A stretch of DNA of 7,573 bases from Solirubrobacterales bacterium (GCA_003134675.1 PLBZ01000006.1:1-7573); one strand, 5' to 3'; positions 1 to 6,141 are shown, numbered from the stretch's first letter. The notes: generated from the letters alone by a model not told the origin. Numbers and translations are program-made.

Positions 1-2
1 AA

Positions 3-488
3 GTCGATCTGCTGCTCGTCCGCGTCGAGATCGAGGAACAGCTCATACACCTCGTCCACGACCTCCGCCACGCGCGCATCCGGCCTATCGACCTTGTTGA
101 TCACGAGGATCACTGGAAGCTTGGCCTCGAGCGCCTTGCGCAGCACGAAGCGCGTCTGCGGTAGCGGCCCCTCGCTCGCGTCCACCAGCAGCAGCACCCC
201 GTCGACCATCGTCAACCCACGCTCCACCTCGCCGCCGAAGTCAGCGTGCCCCGGCGTATCGATGATGTTCAGCTTCACATCCCTGTAGCGCAACGACGTG
301 TTCTTCGCGAGGATCGTGATCCCCTTCTCGCGCTCGAGATCCATCGAGTCCAGCACTCTGGTGGCCACGTCCTGGCCGACCCGGAAGGCCCCCGACTGCC
401 ACAGCATCGCGTCGACCAGCGTCGTCTTGCCATGGTCGACGTGCGCGACGATCGCCACGTTGCGGATGTCATCTCTGGGTACAAGCAC
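3..488 (-). CDS. typA: TypA/BipA translational GTPase, N-terminal part (runs off the left edge)
   Basis: Ribosome-binding GTPase of the EF-G/LepA superfamily, linked to ribosome assembly and to growth under stress or cold. The 162 visible residues are the G domain. They show the P-loop [10 protein letters not shown] (residues 15-24), switch I ending REKGITI (53-59), G3 [14 protein letters not shown] (77-90) and G4 NKVDRPDAR (131-139). The NKVDRPDAR wording and the following [12 protein letters not shown] stretch separate TypA from EF-G, LepA and IF2. I chose GTG at 488 because it places the conserved [16 protein letters not shown] segment seven residues from the start, as in the family; no good Shine-Dalgarno is visible before it. 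The C-terminal domains lie outside the window. It is divergent from the diguanylate cyclase gene across a 200-bp spacer. Confidence 0.95.
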   Translation of the reverse strand, partial: MLVPRDDIRNVAIVAHVDHGKTTLVDAMLWQSGAFRVGQDVATRVLDSMDLEREKGITILAKNTSLRYRDVKLNIIDTPGHADFGGEVERGLTMVDGVLLLVDASEGPLPQTRFVLRKALEAKLPVILVINKVDRPDARVAEVVDEVYELFLDLDADEQQID

Positions 489-581
489 GGCCCGACAGGC
501 TAGCGGTGCGTGGCAGTGCGACTCGCTGTATGGATCAAACGACCGCGCGGGAGGACTCCGCGATGCTCTCCATCCAGCACA

Positions 582-599
582 CCAATTCAAATGAATTGG
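582..599. promoter_or_regulatory. 18-bp palindrome, candidate operator in the typA/GGDEF divergent spacer
   Basis: CCAATTCA and its exact reverse complement TGAATTGG are separated by AA. The site is AT-rich in a very GC-rich setting and lies about 92 bases from both divergent start codons. Its right arm runs into TTGGACA (596-602), a passable -35 box for the rightward gene, although no convincing -10 box follows at normal spacing. It could bind a dimeric regulator of either gene. The symmetry is observed; the function is inferred. Confidence 0.5.
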
Positions 600-656
600 A
601 CACATTCGGGCTAGTGGGATAGCTCTAGACGATCGTTCGAGCAGCGCCGCGCGCCT

Positions 657-664
657 AAAGGAGA
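657..664 (+). promoter_or_regulatory. Strong Shine-Dalgarno not matched to the downstream start codon
   Basis: AAAGGAGA is the best ribosome-binding sequence before the diguanylate cyclase gene, but it is 26 bases from the first in-frame ATG (691). At normal spacing it instead serves a GTG at 668 that is followed immediately by TAG. No in-frame ATG, GTG or TTG exists between the upstream stop (592-594) and ATG 691. Confidence 0.4.
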
Positions 665-690
665 CGCGTGTAGCGGTCGAGTACGTATAT

Positions 691-1782
691 ATGTCCGGGG
701 GTTCATGGCTATGCCCAACGGAGCTCGACCGCAACCGCGTCGTCGATGCGAACGACCGCGTGCGCACGATCCGCCGCGTCGGCTCCGGCGCAGTCGGCGC
801 CGCGCTGATCATCTCCGCACCGTGGATCGGCTGGTGGACGCTGATCCTGTTTGCCCTCTCAGCGCTCAACTTCGCGGTCGTCGACCGACGCATCGGCAAG
901 AGCCCCCACCCCGAGCGTGTGAGCGCCATTGCAATCGTGGTCACGATGCTGATCATCGGCGCGGGAGTCGCTCTCAGCGGCGGGCCGCGCAGCCCCGTGC
1001 TGCCCTGGATGGTGCTGCCTGCCGGGATGGTCGCAGCGCGCTTTCGCCCCCGAGTCGTGATCGCGGCGCTCGTTTTGACGATCCTCATAACGCTCGTGGC
1101 CTCCGTCGGCGTGCACCCCCAGTGGGCGATCGACGACCCGGTGTCGCTGATCGCCGCCCTCGCACTGCTGGCGGGGGTCGTCTCGATCGTGTGGGCGCTG
1201 CAGGCGGCCGAGCTGCACCACCGCGACGAGGCGATCCTCGATCCCCTGACCGGGCTGCTCAACCGTCACGCGCTGGTCCCACGCTTCATCGAGATAACCC
1301 ACCAGGCGCGGCTGACCGGCCAGCCCGTGTGCCTGGTCCTGTGCGACGTCGACTGCTTCAAGGAGGTCAACGACGAGCATGGCCACGATCGCGGTGACGC
1401 AGCGCTGCGCGACGTCGCCTACGAGTTGCGCAAGCGGCTGCGCTCGTTCGAGCTCGTCTACCGCCTCGGCGGCGAGGAGTTCCTGATCGTGCTCCCCGGA
1501 ATCGAGCTGTCAGCCGCGAAGGCCACGGCCGAGCGGCTGCGAGCCGCGATCGAGCAGGCACGCCCGACGGGCATCCCGATCACGATCTCCCTCGGCGTGA
1601 GCGCAGCGCGCGGCGCCCAGGTCGACTACGACACCCTCTTCAAGGCCGCCGATGAGGCGCTGTACGAGGCCAAGCACATGGGCCGCAATCGCGTGATCGC
1701 CGCACCGGAGCTCCTCAGCACCGAGGCCCAGGCACCGCCTGAGAAGACGAGCCTCGCCCTGGCGCCCCAGCTCGTTGGATAG
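691..1782 (+). CDS. Membrane-anchored GGDEF diguanylate cyclase
   Basis: Makes cyclic di-GMP from two GTP at the inner face of the membrane. The protein is 363 aa. The N-terminal half carries five or six hydrophobic segments (about 33-64, 78-95, 101-116, 121-141, 150-171) and resembles no sensor domain I can name. The GGDEF domain starts at [13 protein letters not shown] (183-195). It has the metal and substrate residues D219, D221, K224, N227 and D228, then GHDRGD (231-236) and the signature GGEEF at 260-264, so it should be active. The inhibitory I-site position reads R251-S-F-E254, so the usual RxxD is RxxE and product feedback may be weaker. Its lysines use AAG only. ATG 691 is the first possible start but has no nearby Shine-Dalgarno. 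A degenerate dyad and 118 bases separate it from the DUF2283 gene. Confidence 0.93.
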   Translation: MSGGSWLCPTELDRNRVVDANDRVRTIRRVGSGAVGAALIISAPWIGWWTLILFALSALNFAVVDRRIGKSPHPERVSAIAIVVTMLIIGAGVALSGGPRSPVLPWMVLPAGMVAARFRPRVVIAALVLTILITLVASVGVHPQWAIDDPVSLIAALALLAGVVSIVWALQAAELHHRDEAILDPLTGLLNRHALVPRFIEITHQARLTGQPVCLVLCDVDCFKEVNDEHGHDRGDAALRDVAYELRKRLRSFELVYRLGGEEFLIVLPGIELSAAKATAERLRAAIEQARPTGIPITISLGVSAARGAQVDYDTLFKAADEALYEAKHMGRNRVIAAPELLSTEAQAPPEKTSLALAPQLVG

Positions 1783-1833
1783 CGCCCGTCCCTCCGATTC
1801 GGGATCGAGCGAACCGTCCCAAGCACGGCCTAC

Positions 1834-1855
1834 GGTTCTCTGCATGCACTGAACC
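1834..1855. promoter_or_regulatory. 22-bp imperfect dyad between GGDEF and DUF2283 genes
   Basis: GGTTC (1834-1838) and GAACC (1851-1855) flank a centred TGCATGCA palindrome (1841-1848). Nine of eleven symmetric positions match. It lies 45 bases before the DUF2283 start codon. No T-run follows, so an operator is as likely as a terminator. Confidence 0.35.
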
Positions 1856-1900
1856 CCACGCTTCGCGACCGACGCTGATCTATGCAGCGGGAGGCTGGCG

Positions 1901-2179
1901 ATGACCTTCCACGTAGGCCCATACGAGTTCGACCACGTCTCCTACGACAGCGAGGTTGACGTGCTCTACGTGCGCCGCGGCAAGAGTCCGGCGGCAGCCG
2001 ACTCCTTCAACACCCCAGAGGGCCATGTCGTGAGATTGGACGAGAGCGGGGACTTGATCAGCATCACGATCTTCAACGCCAAGTGGCTCCTCGAGCGCAA
2101 CGGCAGGATCCCCCTCACCGTGCCCCGCCTGATCGAGACGAACGCCGAGGATCTCACACAGGCCCTGGCCACAGCCTGA
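1901..2179 (+). CDS. DUF2283 family small protein
   Basis: A 92-aa soluble protein with no signal peptide or membrane segment. The core YDSEVDVLYVRRG (15-27), then VVRLDESGDLISITIFNA (43-60), matches the pattern of DUF2283: an acidic YDxxxDxLYV strand followed by a D-x-x-G-x-[IL]-x-x-I-x-[IL] strand. These proteins have no established biochemical role and are often found near toxin or stress genes. GGGAGG (1889-1894) sits six bases before the ATG and supports this start. The 3' end overlaps the convergent Clp-N-like gene by 26 bases (2154-2179), so the two mRNAs would have complementary 3' ends. Confidence 0.8.
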   Translation: MTFHVGPYEFDHVSYDSEVDVLYVRRGKSPAAADSFNTPEGHVVRLDESGDLISITIFNAKWLLERNGRIPLTVPRLIETNAEDLTQALATA

Positions 2180-2591
2180 GCTTGAGTCGCTCGATCACCT
2201 CGGCACTGTCGGTGCCGTGCGCCCGCAGCACACGATCGAAGTCCGCGCCGTACACCTGCATCACGGCCATCAGCACGTCGGTCGTTGCGACCCCACCGGC
2301 GCCCCGCCGGCTGGCAATGTGGACGGCGTGCTCGGTGACCTGCGCAACCGCATCGCGATCATCAACCCCGGCCGGACCGGACCGCTCACGACCTGAGTCC
2401 TCGCCGGGCGCCCGGAGCGATCCCTCGCTTACGCCGAGCGCCTGCAGCGCGATCCCAGCTTCGCCATGCGCGCGCAGAACGCGCAGCCAGCGCTCGGCCT
2501 CGGCCTCGGGAGTGCGTGCGAACGGCATCGCGGTGGATGCGATACCCAACACAATCGCCGCATCTGGGGCGAGCGCCGGCTCAGTGTTCAC
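2154..2591 (-). CDS. Stand-alone Clp-N-like (Clp repeat) protein
   Basis: 145 aa, third gene of the partner-switch operon. The sequence suggests two helical Clp-N half-repeats: residues about 28-60 (AERWLRVLRAHGEAG, then ALQALGV) and about 80-136 (AVHIASRRG, then TTDVLMAVM, then ALGV-like DRVLRAHGTDSAEV). This pattern is known from the substrate- or adaptor-binding N-domain of ClpA/ClpC. There is no Walker motif and no AAA+ module, so it cannot unfold proteins itself. It may bind adaptors, regulators or a Clp ATPase; that is inference. It starts with GTG at 2591, and this GTG overlaps the phosphatase TGA in a GTGA, which implies coupled translation. The residue 55-80 linker is low in complexity. 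Its 3' end overlaps the DUF2283 gene on the opposite strand. Confidence 0.72.
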   Translation of the reverse strand: MNTEPALAPDAAIVLGIASTAMPFARTPEAEAERWLRVLRAHGEAGIALQALGVSEGSLRAPGEDSGRERSGPAGVDDRDAVAQVTEHAVHIASRRGAGGVATTDVLMAVMQVYGADFDRVLRAHGTDSAEVIERLKLRLWPGPV

Positions 2592-4546
2592 TGCGACACC
2601 TCCAGCTGCGCTCGTTGGCTCGCGTTGGGTGTGTGAAGAAGCGCGACATTGTCGCTTCGCAACGCAACCTTCGGCGGCCCGTCGGCAAGGCGCAACTCGA
2701 GGACGACGGTGCCGGAGCGCCCAGCGGCGACGCGCGCCGAGCGCATGAGGTCAATGACCTCGCGGCGCTGCACCCCACAGGCTAGGAGGAATCGCTCGGT
2801 CCGGTCGCTTGCGGCCTGCACGCGGTCGAGCTCGAGCTCCTCGACAAGCACAACCGGCGCATCGGCGCCTCCCTCGACGCACAGCAGGCACGCGGCCATA
2901 TCGTCGGGACGCGAGTCTGTCTCTGCGGCCACCCGATCCAGGAGCGCCGATGCCGTGGCCTGGGGCCCGAGCTCGGCGAGCGTGCGCGCAAGCCGCTCGG
3001 CGCCGAACAGTTCTGATCCCATCCTCGCCTCTGTAACGCCATCGGTGTAGAAGCAGACCTGTGAAGAGCCCGGCACAGAGACCACGGTCTGGCGGGTCCC
3101 GGTCCGCACGCCGGCTCCGATCGGCGGCGAGGCGCCGAGCGTGATCGGCGCGATCGACTGTGAGCCAAGCACGATCGGTGGCGGATGACCGGCGCAGGCA
3201 TAGGTGAGGATGCGGTCGCGTGGGTGGTAGGTGGCCGCCACGACGGTGGCGAGAGACCCACCTAGCTGGCGCTCGAGCACAGCTCCCGCCGTTTGCGCAG
3301 CGTCCCGCGGCGAGAGACCGGCCTCGAGATACGCCCGCAGCGTGAAGCGCACGAGCGCCGTATGGGGCAACGCCTGACGCCCGTGTCCGGAGACATCGCC
3401 GACGATCACCGCCAGCTGACCATCCTCGAGCGCAAACACATCGTAGAAATCCCCGCCCGCTCCAGGACCGTCCGCCGGTCGATAGGCAGCGGAGGTGCCC
3501 ACCGGACCGAGCCGGGCGGGTAGCAGCGGCAGCAGCGCGGCCTGCAGCAGGCCCACGTCCTCGAGCAGCTCTCCACGTTGCTGCTCCAGCCGCCGGCCGC
3601 GCAGCGCAGCCAGGCGCGAGCGTACCCCCAGCGCGAGCGCAAGCGCGAGCAGAACGCCTATGAGAATCCGCACCGGCATGGGGACTACGCCGACGATTCT
3701 GGTGATCGTCGTCACAATCGGCGACTGGCGGCCGCGCGTGGGCGGACCATGCGCCGCTCTCCGCGCACGCCCAGCCCGGGTAGCGCGTACGGGCGTAACT
3801 GGGATCCCCGCCACGAGCGCAACCGCACGCCGCGAGGACGCAACCGCCGGAGTTGCACGCCTCCTGGCGAGGCGGCTGTGGGCGTGCCGAGAACCCCGCA
3901 CAGCATGCGGCGAGCGGCCGGTGAGCGCTGGTCGCGATATCCCCACGACTTGCGCCGGCGTCGTTGTCGTGGACGTCGTCGCGGTCGACGGGACGGGTGC
4001 AGGGGTATGGGTCACTGGAGCCGGGAGTGCCGCCGCTTTGCCTGCAGCGGTTGGTGGCACATGCGATGTGGCCGGTCTATTGACGCTTGCTCGTTGGTGA
4101 TCGGACCCTTCGCGTCCTTGGTGGGAGCGGTCCCCGTGTCCTCCATGGCCCGAGTCCTGTCCGTGGTGGCCTGGACCTGGCTGATCCCGGTGTTCTGGAC
4201 CTGGTTGTTGTTCATGTCCTGGCTGCACTTCTCCCTGATGGCCTGGACCCGGTTGTTCTTGGTGGCGTGGCTGTTCATGACCCTGGTGGCCCGGGCCTGG
4301 CTGTTCCTGGTGGCCTCGGTCCGGCGCGGCAGCTGCCGGGTGCGGGTTGCCTGTCTGGGTCGGCGTGGGCGCGCCAGGCATCGGCCTCACGTGGTCCAGC
4401 TTGGCCGCAGCAGCGGGGATGCACGCCAGGGCAAGCGCACAGCAGCCGAGGACGACAGCCACAGCCAAACGCGGGCGTGGGCGGCCGAGCGGCAGACGTT
4501 CGCTCGTTTCGCTCGCCAACAGGCCTGCGTCGGTCAGTTCGCCCAA
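2588..4546 (-). CDS. Two-TM SpoIIE/PP2C serine phosphatase with His-rich extracytoplasmic domain (RsbU-like)
   Basis: Likely dephosphorylates the STAS protein encoded just upstream. Numbered from TTG 4546 (652 aa), a first hydrophobic segment spans 27-48 after an Arg-rich start. An approximately 240-residue outside segment (49-286) begins with His/Gln/Pro/Gly repeats (79-150), then becomes Thr/Pro- and Arg-rich. A second TM covers 287-308, a probable coiled linker 311-340, and the PP2C domain about 344-557. The metal-binding acids are all present: D366 and D369 in GGDFYD, D384 in VGDVSGHG, D502 in YTDG, D548/D549 in RPDD. A C-terminal extension (563-652) has no domain I can name. The start is uncertain. 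TTG 4546 follows the STAS stop by one base but lacks a clear Shine-Dalgarno; TTG 4519 is an alternative. The frame is open further upstream inside the STAS gene. The stop overlaps the next gene as GTGA. Confidence 0.9.
   Translation of the reverse strand: MGELTDAGLLASETSERLPLGRPRPRLAVAVVLGCCALALACIPAAAAKLDHVRPMPGAPTPTQTGNPHPAAAAPDRGHQEQPGPGHQGHEQPRHQEQPGPGHQGEVQPGHEQQPGPEHRDQPGPGHHGQDSGHGGHGDRSHQGREGSDHQRASVNRPATSHVPPTAAGKAAALPAPVTHTPAPVPSTATTSTTTTPAQVVGISRPALTGRSPHAVRGSRHAHSRLARRRATPAVASSRRAVALVAGIPVTPVRATRAGRARRAAHGPPTRGRQSPIVTTITRIVGVVPMPVRILIGVLLALALALGVRSRLAALRGRRLEQQRGELLEDVGLLQAALLPLLPARLGPVGTSAAYRPADGPGAGGDFYDVFALEDGQLAVIVGDVSGHGRQALPHTALVRFTLRAYLEAGLSPRDAAQTAGAVLERQLGGSLATVVAATYHPRDRILTYACAGHPPPIVLGSQSIAPITLGASPPIGAGVRTGTRQTVVSVPGSSQVCFYTDGVTEARMGSELFGAERLARTLAELGPQATASALLDRVAAETDSRPDDMAACLLCVEGGADAPVVLVEELELDRVQAASDRTERFLLACGVQRREVIDLMRSARVAAGRSGTVVLELRLADGPPKVALRSDNVALLHTPNASQRAQLEVSQ
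4097..4312 (-). repeat. Degenerate coding repeat: His/Gln/Pro/Gly-rich segment of the phosphatase
   Basis: About 72 codons encode imperfect units of roughly 16 residues built on HQEQPGPGHQG, followed by decayed GHGG/GDRSHQ stretches. I count 13 histidines. The first two units (GHQEQPGPGHQGHEQP and HQEQPGPGHQGEVQP) are nearly identical, then the units diverge. The predicted location is outside the membrane, between the two TM segments. Confidence 0.75.
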
Positions 4547-4561
4547 GTCAGTTCGCCCAAG
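4534..4561. repeat. Perfect 14-bp tandem duplication at the STAS/phosphatase junction
   Basis: TCAGTTCGCCCAAG occurs twice with no gap (4534-4547 and 4548-4561). On the coding strand each copy ends in TGA. The right copy supplies the STAS stop codon (4548-4550). The left copy carries the possible phosphatase TTG start (4544-4546), and its TGA is read in a different frame. Fourteen is not a multiple of three, so the duplication changes the relative frame of the two genes. Confidence 0.9.
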
Positions 4562-4952
4562 CTTCCTGCCCCCGCGCGTATGCGAGCGCCTCGTCGAGTG
4601 TCGGGAAGATCGCGAACACCCCATCCAACCCCGAGTACTCGAAGATCTTCAGCACGTTGGGCCGCGCGCAAACTATCGCCAGTCGCGCATCGTCGGCGAG
4701 CCTCCTCGTAACGCCAACGAGCACACCCAGCGCCGTCGAGTCTATGAAGGTCGCAAGCGAGAGGTCGACAACGAGCCGGCTGCCCTCCGTCTGCAGCGCA
4801 TCGATCAGCATCCACTTCAGGCTCGGGGCTGTCGAGAGATCGAGCTCTCCTTCGACTGAGATCACGTTTGTATGCGCATCGAGCTTGCGCTGAAAGAGCC
4901 CGAACGCCGCCGGGCTCGGCTGTGAGGAGTTGATCTCGATTCGGCTGGGCAT
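4548..4952 (-). CDS. STAS-domain anti-sigma-factor antagonist (RsbV/SpoIIAA-like)
   Basis: Cytoplasmic switch protein of 134 aa, first gene of the operon. When unphosphorylated, such proteins bind the anti-sigma kinase and release the sigma factor. The STAS fold covers about 24-128. VISVEGELDLSTAPSLK (30-46) is the first strand and helix. FIDSTALGVLVG (69-80) holds the phosphoacceptor serine, most likely S72. The last helix includes FPTLDEALAYA. ATG 4952 was preferred because it begins just before the conserved part and follows a weak GAGAA. ATG 4982 and GTG 5042 are in frame and would add 10 or 30 residues of non-conserved type. The phosphatase gene follows with no real gap. No RsbW-type kinase gene is seen here. 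Confidence 0.92.
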   Translation of the reverse strand: MPSRIEINSSQPSPAAFGLFQRKLDAHTNVISVEGELDLSTAPSLKWMLIDALQTEGSRLVVDLSLATFIDSTALGVLVGVTRRLADDARLAIVCARPNVLKIFEYSGLDGVFAIFPTLDEALAYARGQEAWAN

Positions 4953-5196
4953 CGTGGGTTCTCGCTGCACGCGCTTGGCCATGTTTCCGCGGGACTCGGC
5001 GTGCAGCCCGACGCATACATGCGCCCGCGCGTACAGGATCACCTTCGGCCACAGCCGATCCGCCCCTTAAGCACACCGTGGGCGATCAAACAATTGTCCA
5101 GTGGCGCCCGCTTTCCCGAGACCCGGCCGGCGCAGGCACTCGCACGCCGGCGCTTTGGTACTTCCCTTCAATGACGAATGGCGGCGTTTAGCTTGG

Positions 5197-5628
5197 TTAC
5201 TGGGGATCCGCGGGCACGGGAATCGCAACCACGTCGAGGCCATCGATGCCGCTGAAATCTGTGGGATTGCAGGTGTAGACCGGCAGATCGTTGGCGAGGG
5301 CCGTGGCGGCGATCATCGCGTCGTAGGTCCGCGCGGTGGCCTTACGGCCGGAACGCCGCAGCGAGGCGGCCACCCGCCCAAAAGCTCGTGCGGCACTCGC
5401 ATCGAACGGAAGCGGCTCGAAATCGGCCTCGGCCTGCTGAAGCTGAGATTGGCGCGCGACGCGTTCGCTCTCCCCGTTGGCGACCAGGGGACCAACCGAA
5501 AGCTCGGAAAGCGTTACGGCCGTGATGAGCGGTTCGGTGGGGAGCGCTGTCGTGTCTGTGAGCTTCCCCAGGAGGATGACCGTCGAGGTGTCGAGGATTC
5601 CACGCGTGGGCGGCGGCTCCTCGCTCAC
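5197..5628 (-). CDS. vapC: PIN-domain toxin ribonuclease (VapC-like)
   Basis: 143-aa Mg-dependent RNase of the VapC family, which typically cleaves tRNA or rRNA to arrest growth when the antitoxin is lost. The acidic active site is visible: D13 in ILDTSTVI, E42 in TLSELSVGP, D103 in TYDAMIAATA and D124 in NPTDF. The hallmark AAxAlxxxlPvyTxNxxDF segment runs from 107 to 125. The length is normal and nothing appears truncated. It starts with GTG 5628 inside a GTGA overlap with the antitoxin stop, so toxin translation depends on antitoxin translation. It is second in the module, downstream of the antitoxin, as is usual. Confidence 0.93.
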   Translation of the reverse strand: MSEEPPPTRGILDTSTVILLGKLTDTTALPTEPLITAVTLSELSVGPLVANGESERVARQSQLQQAEADFEPLPFDASAARAFGRVAASLRRSGRKATARTYDAMIAATALANDLPVYTCNPTDFSGIDGLDVVAIPVPADPQ

Positions 5629-5861
5629 AGGCTCGCGTCCAGCAGCCGATCAACATCTTCACGAAACACTGCGGGGTCTACAGACGGCAACCGCCGCCAG
5701 CGACTCAATAGAGCCTCTGCCGAAAGCCCACGCGGCGATATCGCCCGCAACTCAGCGACAGCCTTACCCGAGCGTGTGATCGTGATCTGCTCTCCACGAG
5801 CGGCACGATCGACCACGTCGCCGCCGTGGTTGCGCAGATCTCGGATGCTGACCTCAGCCAT
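5625..5861 (-). CDS. Phd/YefM-family antitoxin
   Basis: 78 aa. The N-terminal part (MAEVSIRDLRNHGGDVVDRA, then GEQITITRSGKAVAELRAI) is the standard Phd/YefM DNA-binding fold, which dimerises on a palindromic operator. The C-terminal tail, about 46-78 with WRRLPSVDPAVFREDVDRLL, should be the flexible part that covers the PIN toxin. ATG 5861 is the family-typical start. There is no Shine-Dalgarno before it. Instead a TACAAT box ends seven bases upstream, so the mRNA is probably leaderless. A perfect 16-bp palindrome overlaps that promoter, which suggests autorepression. It overlaps the toxin gene by four bases. Confidence 0.92.
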   Translation of the reverse strand: MAEVSIRDLRNHGGDVVDRAARGEQITITRSGKAVAELRAISPRGLSAEALLSRWRRLPSVDPAVFREDVDRLLDASL

Positions 5862-5867
5862 ATACCG

Positions 5868-5873
5868 ATTGTA
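5868..5873 (-). promoter_or_regulatory. -10 box of a leaderless promoter for the antitoxin-toxin operon
   Basis: On the minus strand, TACAAT follows TGA as a near-extended -10. It places a transcription start at or next to the A of ATG 5861. TTGAAT (5899-5894) could be a -35 box, but its spacer of 20 is long. Confidence 0.55.
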
Positions 5874-5886
5874 TCACGCGTGATAC
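5871..5886. promoter_or_regulatory. Perfect 16-bp palindrome, probable antitoxin operator
   Basis: GTATCACGCGTGATAC is its own reverse complement. It begins ten bases upstream of the antitoxin ATG and overlaps the -10 box by three bases. This is where a Phd/YefM antitoxin or toxin-antitoxin complex would bind to shut down its own promoter. The palindrome is observed; the ligand is inferred from the family. Confidence 0.75.
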
Positions 5887-5955
5887 TGAGGTGATTCAAG
5901 GTCGACCCGATGCTCGTCTGCGCAGATCTCCGCGAGAACCGCAGAGGACTAACTA

Positions 5956-5979
5956 ATCGGGGCGCCCAGTTCAAAACCC
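5956..5979 (-). other. tRNA 3'-end-like fragment, possible att-type repeat
   Basis: Bases 5956-5967 (ATCGGGGCGCCC) are identical, and in the same orientation, to 6979-6990, the acceptor end plus discriminator of tRNA-Pro. The next bases (AGTTCAAAACC) resemble a degraded T-arm (GGATTCGAACC in the tRNA) with one missing base and two or three changes. It may be the far-end copy left by integration into the tRNA, or a tRNA relic. No integrase gene is visible. Confidence 0.35.
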
Positions 5980-6080
5980 CATAAATGCCGCTGGCTCAGT
6001 CCCGGGGCTTATCCGCGCGCCGCGTCGCCAGACTCCCCCACGGACACGACGCCGTAGCGCCTTTCCACGATCTGATCCAT

Positions 6081-6104
6081 GTTGCGATCCTCGCCAGGGG
6101 GTAT
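6081..6104 (+). promoter_or_regulatory. SigB-type promoter for the histone-like gene
   Basis: GTTG (6081-6084), a 14-base spacer, then GGGTAT (6099-6104). The general-stress sigma consensus is GTTT, about 14-16 bases, GGGTAT, so only one position differs. The predicted start near 6111 leaves a leader of about 30 bases before ATG 6142. A housekeeping reading, with TATAAA (6102-6107) and TTGCGA (6082-6087), has a spacer of only 14 and fits less well. Confidence 0.5.
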
Positions 6105-6141
6105 AAAGCGGCAGACCCCTCGAACGACAGGAGACCTCCGC

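Noticed and set aside
4012..4278. Minus-strand 88-aa ORF rich in Asn and Gln
   Set aside because: An alternate frame of the His/Gln/Pro repeat; its repetitive look comes from the coding repeat.
3578..4711. Plus-strand ORF of 377 aa opposite the phosphatase
   Set aside because: A shadow ORF in GC-rich DNA; the minus-strand frame has clear PP2C motifs and the plus product shows no domain.
4534..5076. Minus-strand 180-aa ORF over the STAS gene
   Set aside because: Another frame of the STAS gene, ended by the duplicated TGA; it has no STAS signature.
5126..5151. GCCGGCG/CGCCGGC stem-loop downstream of the toxin gene as a terminator
   Set aside because: The 12-base loop, lack of a T-run and self-complementary GCCGGC make this likely chance in GC-rich DNA.
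6079..6141. Upstream ATG 6079 as start of the histone-like protein
   Set aside because: It lies upstream of the predicted transcription start, while ATG 6142 has a well-placed AGGAGA.
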